Assembly (NCBI GenBank): GCA_044226365.1
Contig: JBGAHE010000009.1
Location: 1 to 64,000 of the forward strand
Source: JALHNI01 sp044226365
GTDB lineage: Bacteria > Acidobacteriota > Terriglobia > Bryobacterales > Bryobacteraceae
DNA length: 64,000 nt
Reading direction: 5' to 3'
The notes under the pieces were generated by a model, which saw only the letters and a list, made by a program, of their open reading frames with translations, was not told the DNA's origin and did no database searches. Every line of letters starts with the position of its first letter. Within the stretch, counting starts at the first letter, position 1. Shown piece by piece: positions 45,742 to 55,197 of the stretch. Made by a program: the position numbers and the translations under genes.

Positions 45742-48475
45742 CTCTTGCTGCGGCGGCTGGGGCTTCCCACCGCCGCTGTATTGCCTTCACCAGTTCCACC
45801 ACCGCGATCGGACTCACCGACGCCACCACGATCAACTCCCATTCAGTGGCGCTGGGCGGAGCTACGTTCAGTAGTCGCTGCAGGAGCGGCACATAGACCG
45901 CCATCACCTGCAGCGCCAGGCAGCTTCCCACCGCCACCCACAGCCAGCGATTCGTCCATAGCCGGTCTAGCGCCGAACGCTTCTGCGAGCGTGCGTTGAA
46001 GACGTGAAAGATCTGTGCCAGTGACAGCGTGAGAAACGCGAGCGTTGCCGCGCGGCGCAAGCCGTCGCCCTGGGCCCCATGCCAGCGCATCCCCGCGCCG
46101 AAGACGAAGAGCGTCACGCCTGCCAACAGCATCCCCTGCCACACCACCACCCCGATCAGTCGCGGCGCGAGCAATGGCTCCTTCGGGTCGCGCGGCGGCA
46201 GTTTCATCATCCCGGGCCCGGAAGGCTCGAGGGCGAGGGCGAAGGCCGGAAAGATGTCGGTGATGAAGTTAAGCCACAGCAGTTGTAGCGCCGCCAACGG
46301 CAACGGCCAGCCGATCATCAGTGCCATAAACACTGTCAGGATCTCGGCAAAGTTACACGAGAGTAGATAGTGCAAGAAACGGAGGATGTTGCCGTAGATG
46401 ATGCGCCCCTGCTCCACCGCGCCCACAATGCTTGCGAAGTTGTCGTCGGTGATCACCATCGCGGCGTTCTCTTTAGCGACTTCCGTCCCTTTGATGCCCA
46501 TCGCAATCCCGATGTCGGCCTTCTTCAACGCCGGAGCGTCGTTCACCCCGTCGCCCGTCATCGCCACCACTTGCCCGTCTTGTTGCAACGCTTCCACAAT
46601 GCGCAGCTTGTGCTCCGGCGAGACTCTGGCAAAGACGGCGGTCTCGGCCACCACTTGCTTCCAGCCCGTCTCATCCAGGTCGGCGAGCGCGCGCCCGTGC
46701 ACCACCCGCAAGGGCTCGCCCGCCAAATTGCGGTCCAGGTTCAGCTGTCGGGCGATCTCGGCCGCCGTCGCCTGCTGGTCGCCGGTGATCATGACCGTGC
46801 GAATGCCGGCTTGCCGGCAAGTGGCGATCGCCGCTTTCGCTTCCTCGCGCAGCGGGTCGCTCATCCCCACCAGTCCGGCAAAGACCAGTTCACGCGTCAG
46901 ATCCGCCTCGCTGTAGTTCTCGGGCAACTCGCGGTAGGCCAGGCCCAACACGCGCAGCGCTTCGGCGGCGAGTTCCTGGTTCGCCTTCTCCCAGCGCTGC
47001 CGGTCTTGCGGCGTCATAGGCGAACTCCCGGAGTGGGTCTGCTGCGCCTGGCTCCCGGCGAGCAACGTCCCCGGCGACCCTTTGACGAACGCCAGCGTCC
47101 GGCCCTCGGGCGTCCGGTGCACCGTCACCATGCGCTTGGTGCCGCTAGCGAAGGGGATCTCGTGCAAACGCGGATACTCCACGGCCAGCACCAGCGGATC
47201 GATTCCTGCCTTTTCCGCTGCCACCGTCAACGCCGCTTCCGTGGGGTCGCCCAGCACCGTCTCGCCGTCGGCGGTTCGCGTCACCTGAGCGTCGTTGCAC
47301 AAGGCGCCAATCCGCAGCGCCCAACGCAACGGCTCGTCCGCCCCCGCGTCGATCGTCCGTTCGCCCTCCTGGAAGTCACCCGTCGGCGCGTATCCGCTAC
47401 CGGTCACCTCGATCCGCCGCCCCGGCCATCGGTACACTCCAACGCTCATTTCGTTCTTAGTCAGCGTGCCGGTCTTGTCCGTGCAGATCACCGTCGTGCA
47501 GCCCAGCGTCTCTACGGCGGGCAGCCGTCGCACCAGCGCGCGCATCCTCGCCATCCGCTGCATCCCGAGCGCCAGCGTCATCGTCGCCACCGCCGGCAAG
47601 CCTTCCGGCACCGCGGCGATCGAGAGCGAAAGGCCGATCTCCAGCATGTGCCAGAAGTCGGAGACGCCTTTCAGCCAGCCGCCCACCACGATGACGCCGC
47701 ACAGCATCAGCACGATTCCGCTCAGCAGCCGCCCCAGGCGCGCCAGCTTCTGTTCCAGCGGCGTCTCCCTCGCTACCGCCTCATCGATCAGGCTGCCGAT
47801 GCGCCCCATCTCGGTCCGCGCGCCCGTCGCCGTCACGAGCAGACTGCCCCGGCCGTCCGTGATCGTCGTGCCGAGAAAAGCCATGTTCAGGCGGTCGCCG
47901 AGCGTCGCGTTCGCATCGTCCAGTGCCGCGGCGGTCTTCGCCACCGTATGCGACTCACCGGTGAGCGCCGCCTCTTCCACCTGTAACTGCACCGCCTCGA
48001 CAATCCGGCCGTCGGCGGGCACCCGAGCCCCGGCCGCAAGCACCACGAGGTCGCCGGGTACCAGTTCGGCCGCCGGAATCTCGGCCTTCTCCCCGTTGCG
48101 AATCACGTGCGCCACGCGCACCCCGGTTTGCTGCAGCGAGGAGAGTGCCTCTGCCGCCTTCCATTCCGTGGCAAACCCGATGACGGCGTTAATGGCGATC
48201 ACTACCAGGATGGCGAACCCCTCGAGCCGGTCCCCCATCGCGAAAGCGATCGCCGTTGCGGCCCCCAGCAACCCCACAATGAAGCTGTGGAACTGTGCGA
48301 TGAAGATGTCCCCCGCCGTTCGCTTCCGCGCCTGCGCCAGGACATTCGGGCCGTACTCGGTCAGCCGCCGGGCCGCCTTCGCTAGGGTGAGACCCCGCGC
48401 GGCGTCCGTCTCCAGTCGCTGCTCGACCTCTCCCACCGGGAGTGTATGCCACCGAGCCGAAGGTTCCTTGGGCAT
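45728..48475 (-). CDS. P-type Ca2+-transporting ATPase (type IIA-like)
   Basis: A 915-residue inner-membrane pump. It has the N-terminal cation-ATPase domain, the actuator motif LTGES (171-175), the phosphorylation site ICTDKTGTLTK (Asp333), the nucleotide domain, the hinge MTGDGVNDAPALKKADIGIAMG and about ten helices. PEGLP in M4 (290-294) and NFITDIFPA in M6 are the calcium-site signatures of SERCA/PMR1-type pumps, so calcium export is most likely, with Mn2+ as an alternative. It stands alone on the minus strand, and its 3' end overlaps the fusion gene by 14 bases. Confidence 0.92.
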   Translation of the reverse strand: MPKEPSARWHTLPVGEVEQRLETDAARGLTLAKAARRLTEYGPNVLAQARKRTAGDIFIAQFHSFIVGLLGAATAIAFAMGDRLEGFAILVVIAINAVIGFATEWKAAEALSSLQQTGVRVAHVIRNGEKAEIPAAELVPGDLVVLAAGARVPADGRIVEAVQLQVEEAALTGESHTVAKTAAALDDANATLGDRLNMAFLGTTITDGRGSLLVTATGARTEMGRIGSLIDEAVARETPLEQKLARLGRLLSGIVLMLCGVIVVGGWLKGVSDFWHMLEIGLSLSIAAVPEGLPAVATMTLALGMQRMARMRALVRRLPAVETLGCTTVICTDKTGTLTKNEMSVGVYRWPGRRIEVTGSGYAPTGDFQEGERTIDAGADEPLRWALRIGALCNDAQVTRTADGETVLGDPTEAALTVAAEKAGIDPLVLAVEYPRLHEIPFASGTKRMVTVHRTPEGRTLAFVKGSPGTLLAGSQAQQTHSGSSPMTPQDRQRWEKANQELAAEALRVLGLAYRELPENYSEADLTRELVFAGLVGMSDPLREEAKAAIATCRQAGIRTVMITGDQQATAAEIARQLNLDRNLAGEPLRVVHGRALADLDETGWKQVVAETAVFARVSPEHKLRIVEALQQDGQVVAMTGDGVNDAPALKKADIGIAMGIKGTEVAKENAAMVITDDNFASIVGAVEQGRIIYGNILRFLHYLLSCNFAEILTVFMALMIGWPLPLAALQLLWLNFITDIFPAFALALEPSGPGMMKLPPRDPKEPLLAPRLIGVVVWQGMLLAGVTLFVFGAGMRWHGAQGDGLRRAATLAFLTLSLAQIFHVFNARSQKRSALDRLWTNRWLWVAVGSCLALQVMAVYVPLLQRLLNVAPPSATEWELIVVASVSPIAVVELVKAIQRRWEAPAAAARVTGR

Positions 48476-48755
48476 CTGCCCCGATTATCCGCCCAATTCG
48501 ATTCGCCATTACCTCCGATTTTCGACCGTCGAAATCGTTAGAAACAAAAGGCATGAGCCGTAAACCCGCCTCTTGCCTGCCGTCTGGCCTGGTACGATCG
48601 GGTTTCGACTGGTCACCTCAATGGCGGTGCACCAGGTCGCGCGAAAACAAAAATTAGAAAACGAACCCGGCGATCTGCATCAAAAGAAACGAAATGAGTT
48701 CCCGGGACCCTGTGAGAACCCGAGAGCGGACCCGGTCGTTGGCAGCCGATCCGGT
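48476..48755. other. 280-base gap upstream of the ATPase gene
   Basis: No convincing gene. It holds an imperfect inverted repeat near 48516-48537 (CGATT-T-TCGA, CCG, TCGAAATCG), 41 bases or more upstream of the ATPase start. This is a weak operator candidate. Short open frames here have no ribosome site. Confidence 0.4.
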
Positions 48756-48983
48756 TTACGAACGGCCGCCGCCGACGAAGTGCACGACCTCGATCTGCGC
48801 CCCTGTCTCAATCAGCGTCTCTGGCCACACGGCCTTGCGCACGATCTGCCGGTCCAATTCCACCGCCACCCGGTCGGCGGGAAGACCTAAATGCGTCAGA
48901 AAGGTAGCCACGGAGAGCCCGGCGGGAACCTCGCGGGGTTCTCCGTTCAATACGACTGTTATAGTCTTGATTTGATTCGACAT
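48756..48983 (-). CDS. thiS: Sulfur-carrier protein ThiS
   Basis: A 75-residue ubiquitin-fold sulfur carrier for the thiazole part of thiamine. It has the ThiS pattern ITVVLNGEPREVPAGLSVATFL, then VAVELDRQIVRKAVWPETLI, then GAQIEVVHFVGGG. The active form normally ends in Gly-Gly, which is adenylated and thiocarboxylated. Here two extra residues (Arg-Ser) follow GGG, so trimming may be needed. ATG 48983 is preferred over the longer reading because the fold starts there. thiG, thiF and thiO are not adjacent, which is unusual. It is divergent from the nuo operon. Confidence 0.82.
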   Translation of the reverse strand: MSNQIKTITVVLNGEPREVPAGLSVATFLTHLGLPADRVAVELDRQIVRKAVWPETLIETGAQIEVVHFVGGGRS

Positions 48984-49000
48984 GGTGAAGCGAAGTTGGT

Positions 49001-49030
49001 TTGACACCCCCTTCCACACCCAATTATATT
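49001..49030 (+). promoter_or_regulatory. Promoter of the nuo operon
   Basis: A perfect TTGACA (49001-49006), an 18-base spacer and TATATT (49025-49030; five of six) lie about 60 bases before the nuoA ATG. Confidence 0.7.
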
Positions 49031-49033
49031 GGG
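49019..49033. promoter_or_regulatory. Palindrome CCCAAT-TAT-ATTGGG over divergent -10 boxes
   Basis: A perfect 6-3-6 inverted repeat lies on the -10 box of the nuo promoter. On the minus strand it contains TATAAT (49028-49023), a possible -10 for thiS. It is a candidate operator, or simply two overlapping -10 boxes. Confidence 0.45.
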
Positions 49034-49091
49034 ATTTAACAGTTGGGGTCTCCACGCCTGCCGCCCCAGCCGAATTGAAGCTTCAAACGCA

Positions 49092-49544
49092 ATGCCGGAA
49101 AGCCTAGCCCAACAATATTTCCCTGTTCTGGTTCAGATCCTTTTGGCTGCCCTGGTGGCCGCCGGACTGGTCGGGGCCGGTCTGCTGATTGGTAAAAAGG
49201 TTCGCAGTCGCGTGAAGGAAATGCCCTACGAATGCGGCATCGTTCCCACCGGTACAGCGCGCGAGCGCTTCAGCGTCAAGTTCTATCTGGTCGGCATGCT
49301 GTTCATCCTGTTCGACATCGAAGCGGTATTTCTTTACCCGTGGGCTGTGGTCTACCGGGAACTGAAGCTATTCGCCTGGTTCGAAATGGTCATGTTTGTG
49401 GCCTTGGTGCTGACGGGCTTCTTCTACATCTGGAAAAAGGGCGCTTTGGACTGGACCTTGCAGGAGACCACCAAAGAGCACAAGCCGCCCACCGCGGTGG
49501 ACCTGATGTTGTCCGAAGAGCTCGAGACGGCTGGCCGGCGCTAA
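49092..49544 (+). CDS. nuoA: NADH-quinone oxidoreductase subunit A
   Basis: A 150-residue membrane subunit with three helices and the NuoA signature KEMPYECGIVPTGTARERFSVKFY, followed by LFILFDIEAVFLYPWAV. ATG 49092 is preferred (MPESLAQQYFPVLVQ) because the homologous region begins there; the earlier in-frame start adds an unlikely leader. It is the first gene of the complex I operon. The next gene is nuoC, not nuoB, after 51 bases. Confidence 0.95.
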   Translation: MPESLAQQYFPVLVQILLAALVAAGLVGAGLLIGKKVRSRVKEMPYECGIVPTGTARERFSVKFYLVGMLFILFDIEAVFLYPWAVVYRELKLFAWFEMVMFVALVLTGFFYIWKKGALDWTLQETTKEHKPPTAVDLMLSEELETAGRR

Positions 49545-49595
49545 TGGCGGACGGATTCCCAGACAGGTGCCAGGCCGGAAGAGAGGCGCAGAGTC

Positions 49596-50081
49596 ATGAT
49601 CGCTGAAAGTGTATTGGCGCGGCCGGACGTCGCCGCGGCCGTGGCGGCTCTGCCGTCGGCGGTGCTGTCGGGCGATGACCAGCATGGGCAAGCCACCCTG
49701 GTGATCGAGGCCAGCCACCTCGTCGCGCTCGCTCGCCAACTGAAGCAACAAGGCTACGAACGCCTGAGCGGCGTTACCGCCGTCGATTGGCATCCCCGCG
49801 AACCGCGCTTCGAAGTTGTCTACCTCCTCCATTCGATCCGTCACAACCTGCGTTTGCGTCTCAAGGTGGAGCTGACCTCCGCCCATGCCGAAGTTGACTC
49901 GCTGACCAGTGTCTGGCGCAGCGCCAACTGGTACGAACGCGAAGTGTTCGACCTGTTTGGCATCACCTTCCGCCAGCATCCCAATCTCAAGCGCATCATG
50001 ATGCCCGAAGAATGGGTGGGCCATCCGCTGCGCAAGGACTTCCCCGTGCACGGCCACAAGTACAGCTATCAGGAGAGCTAA
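49596..50081 (+). CDS. nuoC: NADH-quinone oxidoreductase subunit C
   Basis: A 161-residue 30-kDa-type peripheral-arm subunit. Signature: SVWRSANWYEREVFDLFGITFRQHPNLKRIM. The C-terminal HPLRKDFPVHGHK is also conserved. GAAGAGAGG lies upstream of the ATG. It is a separate protein, not a nuoCD fusion; its stop overlaps the nuoD start (TAATG). Confidence 0.95.
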   Translation: MIAESVLARPDVAAAVAALPSAVLSGDDQHGQATLVIEASHLVALARQLKQQGYERLSGVTAVDWHPREPRFEVVYLLHSIRHNLRLRLKVELTSAHAEVDSLTSVWRSANWYEREVFDLFGITFRQHPNLKRIMMPEEWVGHPLRKDFPVHGHKYSYQES

Positions 50082-51298
50082 TGCCAGAAGAACTCATTGA
50101 CGGCACGCTGATCGCCTCCCCTGAAACCGGCAGTACCCGCAAGATGACCCTGAACATGGGTCCGCAGCATCCGTCAACGCACGGCGTACTGCGCATCGTG
50201 CTCGAACTCGATGGTGAGACGATTCTCACCGCCGCACCGGACATCGGCTACCTGCATACCGGCATCGAGAAAGAGTTCGAGGTCAAGCTTTACAACCAGG
50301 GCACGCCGCTCACGGACCGCGTCGATTACCTCTCGAATCTCTCGAACAACCTCTGCTACGCCCTCACGGTCGAACGCCTGCTCGGGCTCGAAATTCCCGC
50401 CCGCGCCCAGTTCACGCGGGTCATGATGGCCGAGCTCACGCGCCTCAACAGCCACTTGGTGTGGCTCGGCACCCACGCCCTCGACATCGGCGCGATGAGC
50501 ATGTTCTTCTACTGCATGCGCGAGCGCGAAGACGTGCTCCGCATCTTTGAGATGTTCAGCGGTCAGCGCATGATGACCAGCTACATCCGCATCGGCGGCC
50601 TGGCGCTCGATCATCCCCGCGGCGGCCTGCAGGCCATCAAGAAGTTCATTGACGCCTTCCCGTCGCATGTCGACGAGTACGAAGCGCTGCTCGACGAAAA
50701 CCCCATCTGGAAGAACCGCACCCAAGGCGTGGGCTACCTCTCGCTTGAGGACATGCTCGACTTGGGCGTCACCGGCCCCATGATCCGCGCCGGCGGGCTC
50801 GCCTGGGATATCCGCAAAAGCGAACCCTACTCCAGCTACGAGAAATTCGACTTCGAGATCCCCACGCGCACCGAAAGCGACGTCTTCGCTCGCTACAAGG
50901 TGCGTATGGATGAGATGCGGCAGTCCGCCCGCATCATTCAACAGGCCCTGGAAGGGATGCCCGAGGGCCCCTTTAAGGCGGACGCTCCGAAGGTGCTCCT
51001 GCCCGATCGCGAAAAGATGAAGACGCAGATGGAAGCGCTCATCTATCACTTTAAAATTGTCACCGAGGGCTTTGGTGTGCCGAAGGGTGATGCCGCCGTG
51101 GCGGTGGAGTCTCCGCGGGGTGAGCTCATGTATTACATCGTCAGCGACGGCGGCACGCGGCCGTACCGTGTCTTTATGCGGACGCCGAGTTTCGGCAATC
51201 TGCAAGGACTGCCGGCCATGATCGAAGGGACGCTCATTGCGGACTCGATCGCCGCGCTGGGCAGTATGGATTTCGTGCTGGGAGACGTCGATCGATGA
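50081..51298 (+). CDS. nuoD: NADH-quinone oxidoreductase subunit D
   Basis: A 405-residue 49-kDa-type subunit that forms the quinone pocket together with NuoB. Visible are MTLNMGPQHPSTHGVLRIVLELDGE (quinone-site His), GYLHTGIEKEFE, NRTQGVGYLS and the C-terminal GSMDFVLGDVDR. ATG 50081 is chosen by the TAATG overlap and the family N-terminus. Confidence 0.97.
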   Translation: MPEELIDGTLIASPETGSTRKMTLNMGPQHPSTHGVLRIVLELDGETILTAAPDIGYLHTGIEKEFEVKLYNQGTPLTDRVDYLSNLSNNLCYALTVERLLGLEIPARAQFTRVMMAELTRLNSHLVWLGTHALDIGAMSMFFYCMREREDVLRIFEMFSGQRMMTSYIRIGGLALDHPRGGLQAIKKFIDAFPSHVDEYEALLDENPIWKNRTQGVGYLSLEDMLDLGVTGPMIRAGGLAWDIRKSEPYSSYEKFDFEIPTRTESDVFARYKVRMDEMRQSARIIQQALEGMPEGPFKADAPKVLLPDREKMKTQMEALIYHFKIVTEGFGVPKGDAAVAVESPRGELMYYIVSDGGTRPYRVFMRTPSFGNLQGLPAMIEGTLIADSIAALGSMDFVLGDVDR

Positions 51299-51783
51299 GT
51301 CTGCAACTGTCGCCGGCGATGGAAGCGCGCTGGCAGAAGATTCTGGACGCCTACCCCGAGGGCCGCAAGCGGTCCGCGGTGATTCCGATGCTGATCTTCG
51401 CTCAGGATGAGACGGGCATCATCACGCGCGAGTTGATGGAAGAGATTGCGCGCCGCGCCGAAGTGCCTTACCTCCAGGTGGAAGAGGTCGTGGGCTTCTA
51501 CTCGATGCTGCGCAAGCAGCCGCTCGGCAAGTATCACGTTCAGGTCTGTACCAACATCAGCTGTATGCTCGCCGGCGGAATGGAGCTTTGGCACCATGCC
51601 TGCAAATCGCTCCACCTCGGCAACAAACAGACCACGGCCGACGGGCTGATTTCGATTGAAGAAGTGGAATGCATGGGCGCCTGTTCCTGGGCGCCGGCGG
51701 TGGAAGTGAACTACGACTTCCACCATCACGTGACGCCGGAGCGGTTCGATGAAATCATCAACGAACTGAAGGGGAAAGGCTAA
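51295..51783 (+). CDS. nuoE: NADH-quinone oxidoreductase subunit E
   Basis: A 162-residue 24-kDa-type subunit with a thioredoxin-like [2Fe-2S] (N1a) site. The four cysteines are in VCTNISCMLAGG and ECMGACSWAPAV. It starts in an ATGA overlap with nuoD and works with NuoF in NADH oxidation. Confidence 0.96.
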   Translation: MSLQLSPAMEARWQKILDAYPEGRKRSAVIPMLIFAQDETGIITRELMEEIARRAEVPYLQVEEVVGFYSMLRKQPLGKYHVQVCTNISCMLAGGMELWHHACKSLHLGNKQTTADGLISIEEVECMGACSWAPAVEVNYDFHHHVTPERFDEIINELKGKG

Positions 51784-53091
51784 GTGTTCAATCAACCCAG
51801 TCCGCACGAGGTGAAGATTCTGACGCGCCGCTTCGGCGTGCCGAACTCGCACACGATCGATGCGTCGCTCGCCCATCAGGGCTACGAGGGCCTCAAAAAG
51901 GCCATCGCCATGGGTGCCGACGCGATCATCAATGAGATCAAAGCCTCGGCCCTGCGCGGCCGCGGCGGTGCTGGCTTCCCCACCGGCATGAAGTGGAGCT
52001 TCATTCCGCGCACTTCGCCCAAGCCCAAGTACATCGTCTGCAACTCCGACGAAAGCGAACCGGGCACCTGCAAGGACCGGCTGCTGATTCAGAACGATCC
52101 GCACAGCCTGCTTGAAGGCATGCTGATCGCCGGCTTCACCATGAACTCCAACCGCGGCTACATCTACGTCCGCGGCGAGTATCGCTACCTCATCTATATC
52201 CTCGAAACCGCCATTGCCGAAGCCTACCAAAAGGGCTTCCTGGGGAAGAATATCCTTGGCACGGGCTGGGACTTTGACCTCTTCGTCCACTCCGGCGCCG
52301 GCGCCTACGAGTGCGGCGAAGAAAGCGCCCTGCTGAATTCGCTCGAAGGCAAGCGCGGCACCCCGCGCCTCAAACCCCCGTTCCCGGCGACGCACGGCCT
52401 GTATCAGTCGCCCACCTTGCTCAACAACGTCGAGAGCTTCTGCGCCGTCACGCACATCATTCGCGATGGCGCCGCCGAGTTCGCCAAGCATGGTCCGGAA
52501 AAGAGCGGCGGCACGCGGCTGATGTGCATCTCCGGCCACGTGCAGCGCCCCGGCGTCTATGAGATGCCGCTCTCCACTACGCTGCCGTTCCTGATCAACG
52601 AAGTGGGCGGCGGGTTGCGACCCGGCCGGACGCTCAAAGCCGTCCAGCCCGGCGGCTCCTCCTCGCCGATTCTGTTGCCCGAGGAATGCAATGTCGGCCT
52701 CGACTTTGACTCGCTGGCCAAGGCCGGCACTATGGCCGGCTCCGGGGGCATCGTCGTCCTCGATGACAGCGCCGACATCGTCGCCTACGCCCTCCGCATC
52801 ATCCGCTTCTATCAGCACGAAAGCTGCGGCTGGTGCATCCCCTGCCGCGAAGGCACCACTTGGCTCAAGAAGATCCTCGAGCGCCTCGATCGCGGCGAAG
52901 GCTCCATGAAAGACGTCGACCTCGTCGGCGAACTGGCGAAGAACATGTTCGGCCGCACCTTCTGCGCCCTGGGTGACGCGGCCGCCTGGCCGACCGGCTC
53001 CATCGTCAAGAAGTTCCGCGGCGAGTTTGAAGCGAAGCTGGCGGCCGTGCAGGCGCGCGAAGTGTCAGCGGAACTGGTGAGCATCGGATAA
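51784..53091 (+). CDS. nuoF: NADH-quinone oxidoreductase subunit F
   Basis: A 435-residue 51-kDa-type subunit holding FMN, the NADH site and cluster N3. Motifs are LRGRGGAGFPTGMKWSF (NADH), YIVCNSDESEPGTCKDR (FMN), and the cluster ligands SCGWCIPCREGT and FCALGD. The start codon is GTG (51784), directly after the nuoE stop. Confidence 0.97.
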   Translation: MFNQPSPHEVKILTRRFGVPNSHTIDASLAHQGYEGLKKAIAMGADAIINEIKASALRGRGGAGFPTGMKWSFIPRTSPKPKYIVCNSDESEPGTCKDRLLIQNDPHSLLEGMLIAGFTMNSNRGYIYVRGEYRYLIYILETAIAEAYQKGFLGKNILGTGWDFDLFVHSGAGAYECGEESALLNSLEGKRGTPRLKPPFPATHGLYQSPTLLNNVESFCAVTHIIRDGAAEFAKHGPEKSGGTRLMCISGHVQRPGVYEMPLSTTLPFLINEVGGGLRPGRTLKAVQPGGSSSPILLPEECNVGLDFDSLAKAGTMAGSGGIVVLDDSADIVAYALRIIRFYQHESCGWCIPCREGTTWLKKILERLDRGEGSMKDVDLVGELAKNMFGRTFCALGDAAAWPTGSIVKKFRGEFEAKLAAVQAREVSAELVSIG

Positions 53092-53094
53092 GAC

Positions 53095-55194
53095 ATGGCC
53101 ACGACAACCGCCCCGCCCACTGTTGTGAACGCGAAGCTGAATGGCCAGGACATTCAGACCAAGCCGGGTACCCTGCTGATCAACCTCACGAAGGAACTGG
53201 GCGTCGAAGTGCCCGCCTTCTGCTACTACGAAGGTCTCTCACTGCAAGCGGCTTGCCGCATGTGTCTGGTGCAGGTGAACGGCTCGCCCAAACTGCTCCC
53301 CGGCTGCACGACGATCGTCACCGAAGGCATGGTCATCGAGACCGAAAGCCCGCTGGTGGTGGAAGCCCGCAAGTCGATGCTCGAGTTCCTGCTCACCAAT
53401 CACCCGCTCGATTGTCCCGTGTGCGATAAGGGCGGGGAATGCGAACTGCAGGACATGGTGTTCAAGTACGGCGCCGGCGAAAGCCGCTTCGTCGACATCA
53501 AGCACCATGAGCCGGAGCGGCCGTTTTCCCCGGTGGTCTACTATGATCCGGCGCGCTGCATCCTCTGCTATCGCTGTGTGCGTGTGTGCGACGAAGGCTA
53601 CGGCGTCAGCGCGCTGGGCGTCGTCAACCGCGGCGTGCTGAGCGAGATCGCTCCCAACCTGGGCGACCAGCTCAACTGCGACGAATGCGGCGCCTGCATC
53701 GACATCTGCCCGGTCGGCGCGCTCACCTCGAACACCTATCGCTACAAAACGCGCCCCTGGGAAATGAAGCATGTGGGCACCACCTGTGGCCACTGCGCCG
53801 ACGGCTGCAAAACGACGCTCGGCGTGCGCAACGACGAAATCATGCGCGCGAACAATCGCGACGCCTCCGGCCTCAACGAAGAGTTCCTCTGCATCAAGGG
53901 CCGCTTCGGCTTCGACTTCAACCACCATCCGGAACGGCTCCAGTCGCCGATGCTGCGCATCGATGGCGAACTCCAGCCGGTGAGTTGGTCCCGCGCCCTG
54001 GGCGCCGTGGCCAGCAAGTTCTCCGCGGTGAAAGCCGCCGGTGGACGCTTCGGCATCGTCGGCTCCAACCGCACCAGCAACGAAGAGAACTACTACCTGC
54101 AGAAGTTTGCCCGCCAAGGCCTCGGCACCAACAATCTTGACCACGCCCGCACGGGCGACGTCGTCACCCTGGTGGATGCCCTGGACGGCAAGCAGGGCCG
54201 GCTCGCCACCATGGCTGACGTCTACCAGACCAAAGCGGCGCTGGTGATCGGCAGCGATTTGGCTCAGCAGCATCCGCTCCTCGCCTACGAATTGCGCCGC
54301 AACTGGCGGCATCATCAGGCACGCGTCTACGCCGTGACGCCCGGCCCGGTCCGCGAGGACAAGTACGCCGCCGCCACCGCGCGCGTAGCTCCGGGCGGGG
54401 AATTGGCCGCGCTTGAAGGCTGGCGCGAGCAGTTGGCCAAAGAGCCGGAACTGCTGATCATCTTCGGCGATGCGATCAAAGGCGATGGCATTCGTAAGCT
54501 GGTCGCCTTCGGCGAATCGCTCGGCGTGCCCGTCAAATACATCGCGTTGGTCGACTACGTGAACTCGCGCGGGGCGATCGACATGGGGCTGGTCCCCGAA
54601 CTGCTCCCCGGCTATGCCGCTTCAAACCAGCCCGGCCTCACGCTGCCCGAAATGCTCGCCGACGCTTCGCTCGACGTGCTCTGGGTGGTGGGCGCTAATC
54701 CGCTCGCCGGTCAAAAGCTCGCCGGTAGCCCGTTCCTGGTCGTGCAAGAGTTGTTCCTCACCGAGACCGCGGCCCAGGCCGATGTCGTCTTCCCGGCCGC
54801 TTCGGCTTACGAGAAGAAGGGCACTGTCACCAACGTCACCGGCGAGGTCCAGCGGCTCACGGCCGCCGTCAAGACAATGGGCGCCAAGTCCGATCTGGAG
54901 ATCTTCGGACTCCTCGGCCAAGAAATGGGCCTGAATTTGGGGATTTGGACGCCCGATGTGGTCTTCAACGAGATTCGTCAGAACGTGCGTGGCTATAATG
55001 TAGCGATGCCCGTGCTGGCCACGGGCGGCGCGGCGCCAACCAGTCCGGTCAATGGCCGGGTAAACGTCGAAGCCAAGCCCCAGTTAGTGAAGTCGGCGGG
55101 AGATACTTTGTTCACTTCAGGCTCGATGACGAAATACTCTCAGGTGCTCAATACAGTGCCGGAACGGCCGGGACAGTTATATAAACCGGTTTAA
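53095..55194 (+). CDS. nuoG: NADH-quinone oxidoreductase subunit G
   Basis: A 699-residue 75-kDa-type subunit. The N-terminal [2Fe-2S] domain (FCYYEGLSLQAACRMC, then GCTTIV) is followed by the His-Cys cluster (HPLDCPVCDKGGECELQ), two [4Fe-4S] sites (RCILCYRCVRVCDEG; CDECGACIDICPVGAL) and the molybdopterin-oxidoreductase-like region with the extra cluster N7 cysteines (CGHCADGC and FLCIKGRFGFDF). It follows nuoF by three bases. Confidence 0.96.
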   Translation: MATTTAPPTVVNAKLNGQDIQTKPGTLLINLTKELGVEVPAFCYYEGLSLQAACRMCLVQVNGSPKLLPGCTTIVTEGMVIETESPLVVEARKSMLEFLLTNHPLDCPVCDKGGECELQDMVFKYGAGESRFVDIKHHEPERPFSPVVYYDPARCILCYRCVRVCDEGYGVSALGVVNRGVLSEIAPNLGDQLNCDECGACIDICPVGALTSNTYRYKTRPWEMKHVGTTCGHCADGCKTTLGVRNDEIMRANNRDASGLNEEFLCIKGRFGFDFNHHPERLQSPMLRIDGELQPVSWSRALGAVASKFSAVKAAGGRFGIVGSNRTSNEENYYLQKFARQGLGTNNLDHARTGDVVTLVDALDGKQGRLATMADVYQTKAALVIGSDLAQQHPLLAYELRRNWRHHQARVYAVTPGPVREDKYAAATARVAPGGELAALEGWREQLAKEPELLIIFGDAIKGDGIRKLVAFGESLGVPVKYIALVDYVNSRGAIDMGLVPELLPGYAASNQPGLTLPEMLADASLDVLWVVGANPLAGQKLAGSPFLVVQELFLTETAAQADVVFPAASAYEKKGTVTNVTGEVQRLTAAVKTMGAKSDLEIFGLLGQEMGLNLGIWTPDVVFNEIRQNVRGYNVAMPVLATGGAAPTSPVNGRVNVEAKPQLVKSAGDTLFTSGSMTKYSQVLNTVPERPGQLYKPV

Positions 55195-55197
55195 GGC

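Noticed and set aside
49545..49595. Remnant of nuoB between nuoA and nuoC
   Set aside because: Only 51 bases remain and none encode the NuoB cysteine motifs; there is no trace of a deletion scar.
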